A stretch of DNA of 64,000 nt, from positions 372,001 to 436,000 of the forward strand of contig NZ_CP066776.1 in the NCBI RefSeq assembly GCF_010681825.2, written 5' to 3'. The translations under genes were made by a program, and so were the position numbers. The notes under the pieces are model-generated. The model had not been told where the DNA came from. It saw nothing but the letters and a program-made list of their open reading frames with translations, and searched no databases. This document shows, in pieces, positions 43,624-53,083 of this stretch. Source of the stretch: Sulfuriroseicoccus oceanibius. GTDB lineage: Bacteria > Verrucomicrobiota > Verrucomicrobiia > Verrucomicrobiales > SLCJ01. Positions within the stretch are counted from its first letter, which is position 1; every line of letters begins with the position of its first letter.

Positions 43624-44841
43624 TCACTGAGCATCGCCGGCTTCCACGGCAAGCTGCGACTCCACCCGTTCCCGGGCTTCTTTCAATGTGAGCCCCTCTT
43701 TTTCCGCAACCGCTGCGATCATGCCACTCACTACTCCAGCGGCCATTGAGGTCCCCGCGGAAAGGTAAGTGGAACTCTCGTAATCGAAGCGCACCAGCCC
43801 CGGCGCTCCGACATCCACGAACTCGCCGCGGTTCGCATAATCGGCGTAGCGCCCGTCCGGCTCCACCGACGTCACCGCAAGCACTTCCGGGTAAGCGGCA
43901 GGATAAACCTCGGCAGTTACAGGCTCGTTGCCTGCCGCGCCAACGAAGATCACTCCGAGTTCATCTCCGACGGCTACCACATCTTGTAACAACCCACTCT
44001 GAGCGTCCGAACCGAGGCTCAGGTTAACCACGGCGGCTCCTTGTTCGATGGCGTCCGCCACTCCCTGCGCCACCTGATAACTACTGGTAGTCGCAGCGCC
44101 ACCATAAATATCCACCGGCAAAATCTTCACCGAGGATTCGGCGGACTCACCCAACACCGAAGAAAGCCCGACCATCATCGACGCCGCAACCGCATCCCCA
44201 TGAGTCGGTTGACCGGCCACAGCCGCCACACCATCAACACCAAGCACAAATCCCTCCGCACCACGCAGCGGAGCTGAGACCGACGTGTCCACCAAACCAA
44301 TCACCAGTGGCGAATCACTATCAATAGGCTTCAGCTGCTTGTCGGAGAACACCCCACCCGCTTCCGTTCCAGTCAGTGCAATCGCCGGCGGCGGAGTAAC
44401 AACGTAGTTCGATTCAATCCGCGTCACCCCGCGGTCCCCGGCCATCGCTTGCCGGGCCTCACGGGCAAGATCTGCCGAACCAAAACGCAACCGATACGCC
44501 CCGACCGCAGGCATTTCCCCAACCACGTCCGCCCCATAATGAGCCGCAATCTGCGCGCCACTCACCCCGTCAGGCAAGATCACCACAAGCTCGTCCGCAA
44601 TAACCCGACGGCTCTCGTCTGACGGAACCTCACTCCCCACCAGCACCCTACCGCTCGCAGCGCGCACGCGCCCGGACCAAACCAATGGTCTCGGGCTTAC
44701 GTTCACTTCATTCATCTCGCGTGGCGCCGGCTCGGCTTGCGCACTGTCCGCCACTGGCCGCTGCCGCAGCCACAAGACCGCCAACACCGAAACCAGGCAA
44801 GCAGCTCCCAAGATAAGAAGTTGTCGCACACCCATCATCAC
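43624..44841 (-). CDS. Subtilisin-like (S8) serine protease, membrane-anchored or secreted
   Basis: A 405-residue protein with an N-terminal hydrophobic segment (7-25, QLLILGAACLVSVLAVLWL), an inhibitor-like propeptide region (~80-150) and an S8 catalytic domain. The triad can be placed at D185 (IGLVDTSV), H214 (PTHGDAVAA) and S365 (SAGTSMAAGV), with the oxyanion Asn N305 in GAAGNEP. The Asp and His motifs deviate from the canonical DTG and HGTHVAG, and the last motif has G instead of P, but all catalytic residues are kept. Substrates are unknown. The first Met may be at any of residues 1-3. Confidence 0.85.
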   Translation of the reverse strand: MMMGVRQLLILGAACLVSVLAVLWLRQRPVADSAQAEPAPREMNEVNVSPRPLVWSGRVRAASGRVLVGSEVPSDESRRVIADELVVILPDGVSGAQIAAHYGADVVGEMPAVGAYRLRFGSADLAREARQAMAGDRGVTRIESNYVVTPPPAIALTGTEAGGVFSDKQLKPIDSDSPLVIGLVDTSVSAPLRGAEGFVLGVDGVAAVAGQPTHGDAVAASMMVGLSSVLGESAESSVKILPVDIYGGAATTSSYQVAQGVADAIEQGAAVVNLSLGSDAQSGLLQDVVAVGDELGVIFVGAAGNEPVTAEVYPAAYPEVLAVTSVEPDGRYADYANRGEFVDVGAPGLVRFDYESSTYLSAGTSMAAGVVSGMIAAVAEKEGLTLKEARERVESQLAVEAGDAQ

Positions 44842-44913
44842 TCACTCAAATTCAATCGACTGCGCAAAAAAAAACAACCACCCACACTCTCCGATCGACG
44901 ATATCCGAAGTCG

Positions 44914-44946
44914 ACAAAAAAAGCGGGCTCCACTCGGGAGCCCGCT
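44914..44946 (-). terminator. Intrinsic terminator of the XylR-like regulator gene
   Basis: AGCGGGCTCC (44922-44931) and GGAGCCCGCT (44937-44946) form a 10-bp stem with a 5-base loop. On the minus strand it is followed by a T-run (44921-44915). Confidence 0.93.
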
Positions 44947-44968
44947 CATCATAAATCGTAAAAAACCA

Positions 44969-46126
44969 TCAGGCGTGAGCCGTGCGGTATGCGCCCGGCG
45001 TCTTCTTGAACTCACGCTTGAAGAACACCATGAACGGCCGCGGATCATCAAAGCCAACCGCACGCGCCACTTTCGCCACCGGAAGATCAGTGCGGGTCAG
45101 CAACTCACGCGCCTTCTCTGCGCGGATGCGGCGAATGTCCTGCGCCGGCGAAACTCCGGTCAGTTCGCGGTAACGCTTCTCAAGCGTCGGACGCGACATA
45201 TCCACGCGGCCCAGAAGTTCTTCCACGGTGATGCCTTCGCACGCGCGCTCTTGGATGATCTGACGGATGCGCTCAATGCTGCGGTCGATTGGATCGTCAC
45301 CGAGCGTCGATGCCCGCGCATGCAGACCGGAAACCGGAACGCGCACCACCTGCTTCTCAGGGGCGTCGCCTTCCATCATCTGCTCAAGCATTTCCATGCC
45401 ATGCCGCGCGATCTCTTTGCTGTCCTGCACCAATGCAGACAACGGAGGATCACAAAACTGAGTCTTGATCGTGTCGCTCGGTGCCAGAATCCCAGCTTCG
45501 CCAGGAATCGACAGCCCGATCTCTTTGCAGAAATTGCACAGGAACACCGCGTCATCGGAACGCATCGTCAGCAAGCCAAATGGACGGCGCAACGAACGGA
45601 ACTGCTTCTCCAACTTCACATAGCCCACAGAACCTGGCTCGAAATCGGTGTGCACATTGGCCGGCAATTCAATCGCGTTGAATCCCTTCATCCCATAAGA
45701 GGCACACAACCGCTTCATCAATCGCACCATACGTCCGCCCTCACGCGCTCCCTGTGGTACCGCCAACACGATATCCTGGAACGAAAGATGCTGGAAGTGA
45801 CGCAATGCCAGACGCCCCATCGACAAAATGTCCGAGCTCACCGTGGTGAACGGGTCATTGTGCCACTCAGGGTGCAATTTCACCGTAGGAATCCCCATCG
45901 CAAGGATCAGGTCCGCTCGTGGATCCCCCTCGTCCATCGCCATCAAAATGCCGTCCGGACGCCATTGCGCCGGGAAGAAAAGCTCGGAATTGCCACGTGT
46001 GAGCGGGAAATCCCGGAACTCACAACGCTGGCGGATACCAGCTACTGAGAAAACGCCCTCGATAAAACGGCTGGAGGTTTCACACCATTCTTTGTGCAGG
46101 AGGGCGACGCGCTTTCGTTCGATCAT
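44969..46126 (-). CDS. AraC-family regulator with LacI-type sensor domain (XylR-like)
   Basis: A 385-residue regulator. Residues ~5-265 resemble the periplasmic-binding-protein fold of LacI/XylR sensors (RVALLHKEWCETSSRFIEGVF, DGILMAMDEGDPRADLILAMGIPTVKLHPEW, DDAVFLCNFCKEIGLSIPGEAGILAPSD). Residues ~285-385 are an AraC double helix-turn-helix (TVEELLGRVDMSRPTLEKRYREL ... LPVAKVARAVGFDDPRPFMVFFKREF). Such proteins usually bind a sugar in PVC bacteria, so this is a candidate controller for sugar-use genes such as the GH20 locus; that link is inference. It is divergent from the RND operon across a 680-bp AT-rich gap. Confidence 0.92.
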   Translation of the reverse strand: MIERKRVALLHKEWCETSSRFIEGVFSVAGIRQRCEFRDFPLTRGNSELFFPAQWRPDGILMAMDEGDPRADLILAMGIPTVKLHPEWHNDPFTTVSSDILSMGRLALRHFQHLSFQDIVLAVPQGAREGGRMVRLMKRLCASYGMKGFNAIELPANVHTDFEPGSVGYVKLEKQFRSLRRPFGLLTMRSDDAVFLCNFCKEIGLSIPGEAGILAPSDTIKTQFCDPPLSALVQDSKEIARHGMEMLEQMMEGDAPEKQVVRVPVSGLHARASTLGDDPIDRSIERIRQIIQERACEGITVEELLGRVDMSRPTLEKRYRELTGVSPAQDIRRIRAEKARELLTRTDLPVAKVARAVGFDDPRPFMVFFKREFKKTPGAYRTAHA

Positions 46127-46810
46127 CGGTTCGGGTGCAGGGGTTGGAATTTAATGGGCGATCCGGTTCGGGGGGGGAGAGATGGATCGAGACCATCAGC
46201 AAGAGACTTTGCCGAATAGACCGGGATTCAAGCAAAGCGTCCTCCGCATGGTCAACGCCTATCTTATAAAAATTATAGTGAGTGGGAATATTTCTAGAAA
46301 AAGAGAATCAGCCTTGAGCCGAGCGGCAAGATTAGCCGCGAATCACTGGAAATCAAATGGTTCCATCCCAAGGGATACGCCATAAGATGCATACATGAGA
46401 CTCTCAAATTTACGGAAAATTTAAAAGCATACCGACAATTTTCATTCTAACTTCCCATTCCGTTCTAGAAAATAGAGCCATCGGGAGGCACGGAAACGTA
46501 CGTTTGATTCAATTCAACCGCAGGAGCCACCCCAAATTCATAGCTGTATCGAACGACTGACACAACTGCCGCTCGTTCAACTGGTACGCTCCGGCTTCAC
46601 CGACGGCAGCTCCCCGCAGAAAGAGGAACTTGGCACACGCCCCTCAAACAAGCCCCGAAGCCCAAGGCATCTCCATTCCTCCGGTAGATCGGCGACTCGC
46701 CCCAAACCCGCTCCGATTTCACCTCTAATAGATTAGGGGCAACCCTCGCTAACCTCTGCCATCAGAATAGAATGGACAAATCTAGCGATCCTTCGGATTG
46801 TGACACGACT
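46127..46810. promoter_or_regulatory. Long AT-rich divergent intergenic region
   Basis: No gene is supported in these ~680 bp between the XylR-like regulator and the RND operon. It is clearly richer in A/T than the surroundings (for example 46263-46305 and 46395-46480). TTCTAGAAAA occurs twice, at 46292 and 46463, 171 bp apart. Promoters for both neighbours should be here. The size is large for simple promoters and could hide a small RNA. Confidence 0.45.
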
Positions 46811-48262
46811 ATGTCCAGCCGGATCCGAATTCCATCCATCGCCGGTGCCATGGCCGCTCCATTGGCAGCACTCGCTCTCAACAGCTGTATGATCGTGGGT
46901 GAGAACTACGCACCACCCGAGCTGGTGACACCGGATACCTGGCACCAAAGCCTCGCCAGCGACCTGCGATCCAGCACCTCGTCGCTTGAGAAGTGGTGGA
47001 CCAAGCTCAACGATCCGACTCTGGACGAGCTGATCGAAAAGTCCGCCGATGCGAACCCGAGCGTGAAAATCGCGTTGGAGCGGGTGGTGGAAGCACGTGC
47101 CGCCCGTCGGGTCGCCCGTAGCGCGCTGTTCCCATCAGTCGATGGGGAAGGGGGAGTGAGCCGCAGTAAGAGCAGTGCGAATACCGAGCCCCGATCACCC
47201 TTCGGTGGTCAGGAGTTCGACCAGTGGACCGCGGGCGCAAACGCCGGATGGGAACTCGACTTCTTTGGCGGTGTCCGCCGCGCGGTGGAATCCGCAGACG
47301 CTTCGGCTGAGGCCATCGAAGAGGCCTACCGCGACACCATGGTGACCTTGTACGCGGAAGTCGCTCAAAGTTATATCGATATTCGCACATTCGAGCGTCG
47401 GCTGGAGTTGGCCCAGAACAACATCGAGGTCCAAAGGTCTTCGCTCGGGATCGCCGAAGAGCGTTTCGGTGCCGGACTCGTCCCCGAGTTGGACGTCAGT
47501 CAGGCCCGCTCCATCCTCGCCAGCACCCGTGCCGCGATCCCATTCCTGCGCGAGCAACGCACCTTGGCCATCAACCGCCTCGCCGCTCTGCTGGGTACTT
47601 ATCCAAACGAAGCGGAGAAACTGATCGCCAAATCACGTGGTATCCCTTCGCCCGGAGCGAACGCCGGCATCGGCTTGCCCGCCGACCTGCTGCGCTCGCG
47701 ACCGGATGTTCGCCAGGCAGAGCGCGAACTCGCAGCCCAGACCGCCCGCATTGGTGTGGCCGAGGCAGATCTCTATCCACGTTTTGCGCTGGGTGGAACG
47801 TTCGCCTTCCAGTCGGCAAATGGATCGAACCTCTTGGATTCGGACTCCAGCACCTACTCGTTCGGACCCTCATTCCGCTGGAACCTGTTCAACGCGGGCC
47901 GTGTCCGCAATCTGGTGAAAATTGAGGAATCACGCACCAAACAAGCGCTCTACGCTTACGAAAACGCCGTGCTCAAAGGCGTGGAGGATGTCGAAAACAA
48001 TCTCGCATCCACCTACCACGAGCGCGATCGCTATCGTGCCCTCGTGAACGCAGTCGATGCCGCCCAACAAACCGTGGATCTGGTAACCACCAGCTACACC
48101 GAAGGTCTGGTGGACTTCCAAAATGTACTCGACGCCCAGCGCACCATTCTCACGCGTCAGGATGAGGCCGCCGTCAGCAAGGGCCGCATCGCCAGTGCCT
48201 ACGTCCGCCTGTACAAGGCACTCGGTGGAGGCACCAAAATGAGCAAAGAGATAACAAAATAG
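46811..48262 (+). CDS. Outer-membrane efflux lipoprotein (NodT/OprM family)
   Basis: The outer-membrane channel of a tripartite pump, about 483 residues from ATG 46811 (ATG 46772 possible). The signal sequence ends in the lipobox LNSC, so it is a lipoprotein like OprM. The family repeats are visible: WWTKLNDPTLDELIEKS in the first half; ELDVSQARSILASTRAAIPFLREQRTLAINRLAALLG in the middle; LPADLLRSRPDVRQAERELAAQTARIGVAEADLYPRF; and GLVDFQNVLDAQRTIL at the end. It is the first gene of the operon with the adaptor and the inner-membrane pump, an order different from the common adaptor-pump-channel. Confidence 0.94.
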   Translation: MSSRIRIPSIAGAMAAPLAALALNSCMIVGENYAPPELVTPDTWHQSLASDLRSSTSSLEKWWTKLNDPTLDELIEKSADANPSVKIALERVVEARAARRVARSALFPSVDGEGGVSRSKSSANTEPRSPFGGQEFDQWTAGANAGWELDFFGGVRRAVESADASAEAIEEAYRDTMVTLYAEVAQSYIDIRTFERRLELAQNNIEVQRSSLGIAEERFGAGLVPELDVSQARSILASTRAAIPFLREQRTLAINRLAALLGTYPNEAEKLIAKSRGIPSPGANAGIGLPADLLRSRPDVRQAERELAAQTARIGVAEADLYPRFALGGTFAFQSANGSNLLDSDSSTYSFGPSFRWNLFNAGRVRNLVKIEESRTKQALYAYENAVLKGVEDVENNLASTYHERDRYRALVNAVDAAQQTVDLVTTSYTEGLVDFQNVLDAQRTILTRQDEAAVSKGRIASAYVRLYKALGGGTKMSKEITK

Positions 48263-48364
48263 GCCGCCCCCTCGGTCTACTTTTTTCGCTGTGTGACGAG
48301 GTCTGCAGTGGCTGAGGCGTCCTGTCGTTCGTAACCAATGACAACGTCTCGATCCACCACGCTC

Positions 48365-49594
48365 ATGACCCGACAACACATCATAGTCTCACTCGCCGCT
48401 GTGGCGGCGGTTTTCACCATCTGCGGCTGCGGCGGGAAAAACGAATACGCGCCACCACCGACCGCTCCACCGGTGACGGTAACCACCCCGGAGATTCGTG
48501 ACGAAGTGGTCTATCGCACGTTCCCTGCGACCACGGCGGGTGTGGCGGAAGTGGATATCCGGGCCAGGGTGCGCGGAGTGCTTGAGGAGCGCACCTTCCA
48601 AGAGGGTGCTGTCGTTAAAGAAGGGGAGCGGTTGTTCCTCATCGAGCAGGACCAATACGAGGCCGCGGTGCAAGCGGCCACTGCCGATGTCAGCCGCGCC
48701 AAGGCCGCCTTGGATCTGGCCAAGACGAACCTCGGGCGCCTCCAGCGCGCCGGTGCACGTGCCGTCTCCGAGCTCGACATCGAGACCGCCCAAGCCCAGG
48801 TCGCCGAAGCGCAGGCCGTACTCAACCAAGCCGAAGCCAAACTCGATACCGCCAAGCTCGACCTCTCCTACACCGACATCAAAGCACCAGTCTCCGGCCG
48901 TATGTCGCGCGCATTGGTGGATATCGGAAACCTCGTTGGCAACAACGAAGCCACTCTGCTGACGACCATCATCAATGACGAGGAGATCCGCGTCTTCTTC
49001 GAGGTACCCGAGCGCCAAATGCTTGAGTTCTACCGTTACCGGGCCAACAAGGCCGCCGAGGGCATCAACAACAAAGACGTCATTGAAAAAGTCCGCCTCG
49101 AACTCGCCGACGGTACCATTTATGGCGAACTGGGTGAGATCGATTTCATTGACAACCGGGTCGACGAAAGCTCACGCACCGCCAGTATCCGAGCGATCTT
49201 CCCGAACCCTGAGTACAAACTGGCATCGGGGCTTTTCGCCACCATCGGCTATCCCGAGAAAATCAAAGACGCGGTGCTCATTCCAGCGCTCGCGGTGATG
49301 CAGGACCTGGAAGGGGACTTCGTCTGGGTCGTGGATGAAAGCGACACCGTGCGGCTGCGCCGGGTAGAGACAGGAGCCGTGGTCACCGTGAAGTCGGATG
49401 ACCCGAACGTACCGAATCGACGTGAGGTGATTATTCAAAAAGGGCTGGGCAAGGACGACCGCGTCATCGTCGCCGGATTGCAACGGGCGCGCGACGGCTC
49501 GCAAGTCACACCAACGATGGCGGAAAACAACGCGGTGAAACCAGAGCAACCCGCCGAGCTCAAACTCCAGAAAGAGCAGGCCACCCAGCAATAA
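48365..49594 (+). CDS. RND efflux periplasmic adaptor (membrane fusion protein)
   Basis: About 409 residues from ATG 48365 (ATG 48338 possible). The signal ends in a lipobox (ICGC), so it is a lipoprotein like AcrA. The order is typical: beta-barrel/lipoyl segment (ATTAGVAEVDIRARVRGVLEERTFQEGAVVKEGERLFLIE), alpha-hairpin (VQAATADVSRAKAALDLAKTNLGRL ... DIETAQAQVAEAQAVLNQAE), lipoyl return (LSYTDIKAPVSGRMSRALVDIGNLVG), and the membrane-proximal domain. It bridges channel and pump, 102 bp behind the channel gene and 46 bp before the pump gene. Confidence 0.94.
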   Translation: MTRQHIIVSLAAVAAVFTICGCGGKNEYAPPPTAPPVTVTTPEIRDEVVYRTFPATTAGVAEVDIRARVRGVLEERTFQEGAVVKEGERLFLIEQDQYEAAVQAATADVSRAKAALDLAKTNLGRLQRAGARAVSELDIETAQAQVAEAQAVLNQAEAKLDTAKLDLSYTDIKAPVSGRMSRALVDIGNLVGNNEATLLTTIINDEEIRVFFEVPERQMLEFYRYRANKAAEGINNKDVIEKVRLELADGTIYGELGEIDFIDNRVDESSRTASIRAIFPNPEYKLASGLFATIGYPEKIKDAVLIPALAVMQDLEGDFVWVVDESDTVRLRRVETGAVVTVKSDDPNVPNRREVIIQKGLGKDDRVIVAGLQRARDGSQVTPTMAENNAVKPEQPAELKLQKEQATQQ

Positions 49595-49640
49595 AGGCAA
49601 CAGTGGATGAGCCCATCATCCCGGAACCCCTCGCTCGGAT

Positions 49641-52600
49641 ATGTTTAGCAAATTCTTCATCGACCGCCCGGTCTTCGCCTCGGTGGTCTCGATCGTCATC
49701 GTGGTGCTTGGGGCGGTGGCTCTGGTTGCGCTACCCGTTGCCCGCTACCCGGATCTGGCACCGCCCACGATCCAGGTCTCATGCACCTACGCCGGGGCCG
49801 ACGCACGCACCGTGTCCGATACCGTCGCCGCCACCATCGAAAAGGAAGTCAACGGGGTGGAGGGCATGATCTATATGTCCAGCGTGTGCGCCAACGATGG
49901 TAGCATGAACCTTACGGTCACCTTTGAATCAGGCACAGACCTGGACATCGCCAACGTCCTGGTCCAGAACCGCGTCGCAGTCGCCCAATCGCGCCTGCCG
50001 GAAGAAGTCAAACGTACCGGGGTCACCGTCAAAAAGCGCTCGACCGACACCGTGCTCTACGCCGGCCTGATCTCGCCAGACGGCACCTATGATGATGCTT
50101 TTCTGAGCAACTACGCCAACTTGAACATCCGCGACGAAATCTACCGCGTGCCCGGGGTGGGGGACGTCACCGTCTACGGCACCGGCGAGTTCTCCATGCG
50201 CATCTGGCTCAACCCGGATCAACTGCGCGCCCGTAAACTCGCCGCCTCCGACGTCATCTCCGCGGTCCGCGAACAAAACATCCAGGTCGCCGCAGGAAAA
50301 ATCGGCGCGGCCCCATCACCGGAAGGCACCGCATCCGAATACGTGCTCAGCACCACAGGCCGCCTCAGCGAGGTCAGTGAATTCGAAAACATCGTCGTCG
50401 CCACCACCGAGGGCGGACGCACCGTGCGCCTGCGCGACGTCGCCCGCGTCGAACTCGGCTCCAACGTCTACAATTTCTCATCCCGCCTCACCGGAGCCGA
50501 CTCCGCTACCATCGCCATCTTCCAGATCCCGGGCTCGAACGTGATCGAAGTCGCCGATGGCGTGAAAGAAACACTCGCCCGGTTGAAGAAAGATTTCCCA
50601 GCAGGCGTCGACTACCACATCGTCTATGACTCCACCGACGTCATCAACGCGTCGATCAAGGAGGTCATCACCACACTCATCGCCACGTTGATCCTGGTGG
50701 TGCTCACGGTCTACATTTTCCTCCAGAACGCACGCGCCACCCTGATCCCGGCCGTCGCTATTCCGGTGTCATTGATCGGCACGTTTTTCGTCCTGCTCCT
50801 GCTCGGCTTCTCTCTCAACCAGCTCACCCTCTTCGGACTGGTGCTGGTCATCGGCATCGTCGTGGACGACGCCATCATCGTGGTCGAAAACACCTTCGTC
50901 CATCTGGAGAAAGGGCTAACAGGGAGGGAAGCCGCAACCGCCGCCATGAAAGAAGTCTCCGGCCCGGTGGTCGCCACTACCTTGGTGCTTCTTTCGGTTT
51001 TCGTGCCCATGACCATGATGGAAGGCATCACCGGCACCATGTTCAAACAATTTGCCGTGACTATCTCGGTGGCGACTGTCTTCAGCTCGATCTGCGCGCT
51101 CACCCTGAGTCCGGCCCTTTGCGGGATCCTGCTGAAAAAGCCACCGGGCGAAGCGAAAGGCCTCTACAAAGCCTTCAACTCCACACTCGCCGGTGCCAAC
51201 AAAGGCTATGTCGCCATCGTACGCCGCACCTTGAAGCTGGTCGCGTTGGCGGTGATTCTATTCATCGGCGGCACGGTGCTCGCTGTGATGGGATTGGGCG
51301 GACTGCCCACCGGCTTCGTGCCTCAGGAGGATGAAGGCTACTGCATGATTAACATTCAGCTGCCCGACGGCGCCTCGGTCCAGCGAACCGACGAAGTCAC
51401 CCGCCACGCGGAAGAACTGCTCTCCCAAATCGACGGGGTCAAAGACTACCTCGTCGTTAATGGGTACTCGATCGTCGACAGCGCCGTCGCCCCGAATACC
51501 GCGTTCATTCTGGTCACCTTCGATCCCTGGGATGATCGCAAAACTCCCGCGCTCCATCAGGATGCGCTGATCCCGAAGATCAACCAAAGCCTCGCCTCGA
51601 TCCAGGAAGCCTCCGCATTCGCATTCCCAATGCCGTCTCTGCCTGGGGTCGGCATGTCCGGTGGATTCACCTTCATGCTCCAGGACCGCCAGGGCGCGGG
51701 GCTTGAGCAACTGCAAGCCGTCGCCGGTCAACTCAGTCAGGAAGCCACCGCACAATCTGGAATCGCCGGTGCCCGCTCCACCTTCCGTTCGTCGGTGCCG
51801 CAGTTATTCATCGACATCGACCGCGAGGCGGTAAAGCGCACCGGAACCTCAATGACCTCGGTTTTCGACACTTTGCAGATCTATCTCGGGTCTGCCTACA
51901 TCAATGACTTCACGTTGTTTGGCCGCGTCTACCGTGTGACTGCCCAGGCCGATGGTGTGTTCCGCTCGGTTCCCAATGACGTCAACAAACTGCAACTCCG
52001 CGGCTCCAATGGTCAGATGATCCCTCTGGGGGCCGTGGCGGAAGTACGGGAAATCCTCGGACCACAAACCATCACCCGTTTCAACATGTACCCGGCCGCC
52101 CGTATCATGGGCAACCCAGCACCAGGCTTCAGTTCGGGACAAGCCATGGCCATCATGGAAGACATGGCCGACAAGAACCTGCCACCATCAATGGGCTACA
52201 GCTGGTCGGAGCTCTCATTCCAAGAGAAACAAGCCGCCGGTGGAATGGGCGCGATCTTCCTCTTCTCCATCCTGATGGTCTACCTGGTGCTCGCCGCCCA
52301 ATACGAAAGCTGGACGCTCCCGATCTCGGTCTGTCTGGCGGTTCCCGTGGCCTTGCTCGGGTTGATTGCCGCCATCATTGCCCGCGGCATGGACAACAAC
52401 GTCTACACTCAGATCGGCATCGTCTTGTTGATTGGACTTTCCGCCAAAACCGCCATCCTCCTCACCGAGTTCGCAGCGGTCAAGCGAGCCGAAGGCATGA
52501 GCATTTTCGACGCCGCCTGTGAAGCGGTCAAACTGCGCTTCCGTGCCGTACTCATGACCGCCCTCTCGTTTGTTCTTGGCGTCATCCCACTGGTCATCGC

Positions 52601-52751
52601 CTCCGGCGCCGGCGCGGAATCACGCCAGATCCTCGGCACCGCCGTGCTCGGCGGCATGCTCGCCGCCACCATCCTCGGCATGGCCATCGTCCCGATGCTC
52701 TATTACGTGGTCCAATCGATCACTGAGAAACTGACCAGCAAAGGGAAATAG
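49641..52751 (+). CDS. RND multidrug efflux pump, AcrB/HAE1 family
   Basis: Inner-membrane proton-driven pump of 1036 residues, full length for HAE1. It starts MFSKFFIDRPVFASVVSI, the standard AcrB-type start. The porter domains follow, then the membrane block with the proton-relay motif LVLVIGIVVDDAIIVVEN near residue 410 (two adjacent Asp as in AcrB). The second half has GMGAIFLFSILMVYLVLAAQYESWTLPISVCLAVP and the relay-type Lys in GLSAKTAILLTEFA. Likely substrates are hydrophobic drugs or lipids. Its stop codon is followed within 5 bp by the AACGGTCACC motif, and a terminator lies at 52980-53017. Confidence 0.97.
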   Translation: MFSKFFIDRPVFASVVSIVIVVLGAVALVALPVARYPDLAPPTIQVSCTYAGADARTVSDTVAATIEKEVNGVEGMIYMSSVCANDGSMNLTVTFESGTDLDIANVLVQNRVAVAQSRLPEEVKRTGVTVKKRSTDTVLYAGLISPDGTYDDAFLSNYANLNIRDEIYRVPGVGDVTVYGTGEFSMRIWLNPDQLRARKLAASDVISAVREQNIQVAAGKIGAAPSPEGTASEYVLSTTGRLSEVSEFENIVVATTEGGRTVRLRDVARVELGSNVYNFSSRLTGADSATIAIFQIPGSNVIEVADGVKETLARLKKDFPAGVDYHIVYDSTDVINASIKEVITTLIATLILVVLTVYIFLQNARATLIPAVAIPVSLIGTFFVLLLLGFSLNQLTLFGLVLVIGIVVDDAIIVVENTFVHLEKGLTGREAATAAMKEVSGPVVATTLVLLSVFVPMTMMEGITGTMFKQFAVTISVATVFSSICALTLSPALCGILLKKPPGEAKGLYKAFNSTLAGANKGYVAIVRRTLKLVALAVILFIGGTVLAVMGLGGLPTGFVPQEDEGYCMINIQLPDGASVQRTDEVTRHAEELLSQIDGVKDYLVVNGYSIVDSAVAPNTAFILVTFDPWDDRKTPALHQDALIPKINQSLASIQEASAFAFPMPSLPGVGMSGGFTFMLQDRQGAGLEQLQAVAGQLSQEATAQSGIAGARSTFRSSVPQLFIDIDREAVKRTGTSMTSVFDTLQIYLGSAYINDFTLFGRVYRVTAQADGVFRSVPNDVNKLQLRGSNGQMIPLGAVAEVREILGPQTITRFNMYPAARIMGNPAPGFSSGQAMAIMEDMADKNLPPSMGYSWSELSFQEKQAAGGMGAIFLFSILMVYLVLAAQYESWTLPISVCLAVPVALLGLIAAIIARGMDNNVYTQIGIVLLIGLSAKTAILLTEFAAVKRAEGMSIFDAACEAVKLRFRAVLMTALSFVLGVIPLVIASGAGAESRQILGTAVLGGMLAATILGMAIVPMLYYVVQSITEKLTSKGK

Positions 52752-52755
52752 CCCG

Positions 52756-52778
52756 ATCTAAACGGTCACCACCTGCCG
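52756..52778 (+). repeat. Stop-adjacent repeat of the AACGGTCACCTTG family (degenerate)
   Basis: ATCTAAACGGTCACC followed by ACCTGCCG begins 4 bp behind the RND pump stop codon. Against ATTTGAACGGTCACC-TTGCCG at 38059 it differs at three positions and has a 2-base insertion. Confidence 0.6.
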
Positions 52779-52807
52779 GATCGCTAAAAATTCCGCATAT
52801 CGGAAGA

Positions 52808-52987
52808 TCAGGGTGCATCCACCCACAAATGGCAGGCGTAGAGCACTTCGCCGCCGGCCTCCTCTGCAATCCCCCAATCAAGGATTTCCCCAGGATGTGC
52901 CAACGGCCCACCGGAAGCCCGCCTGCCCAACACAGGTTCCGGACTTCCACCCGAAGTTGCATCTAGCAACTCAACAAAGGAGGCCAC
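52808..52987 (-). CDS. Doubtful 59-residue reading frame behind the RND operon
   Basis: A GTG at 52987 opens a 59-codon frame on the minus strand that ends at 52808. Its product (PGEILDWGIAEEAGGEVLYACHLWVDAP at the end, split by no stop) has a protein-like composition and codon pattern, while frames opposite to it look like shadows. There is no clear ribosome-binding site, and its start lies inside the RND terminator hairpin. It could be a remnant of a longer gene. I know no family for it. The rest of 52752-53083 shows only the terminator. Confidence 0.25.
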   Translation of the reverse strand: MASFVELLDATSGGSPEPVLGRRASGGPLAHPGEILDWGIAEEAGGEVLYACHLWVDAP

Positions 52988-53017
52988 GGACTCAACATCC
53001 GCGGCCTCTTATTTGTT
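52980..53017 (+). terminator. Terminator of the RND operon
   Basis: GAGGCC-A-CGG (52980-52989) pairs with CCG-C-GGCCTC (52999-53008) with one mismatch and a 9-base loop. TTATTTGTT follows on the plus strand. Confidence 0.75.
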
Positions 53018-53083
53018 ACAGAGAACGAGTAGCCCGCTCAAAACCGACTGCAGAAAAGTTACAGCAATCGCGATTGCCATCAC

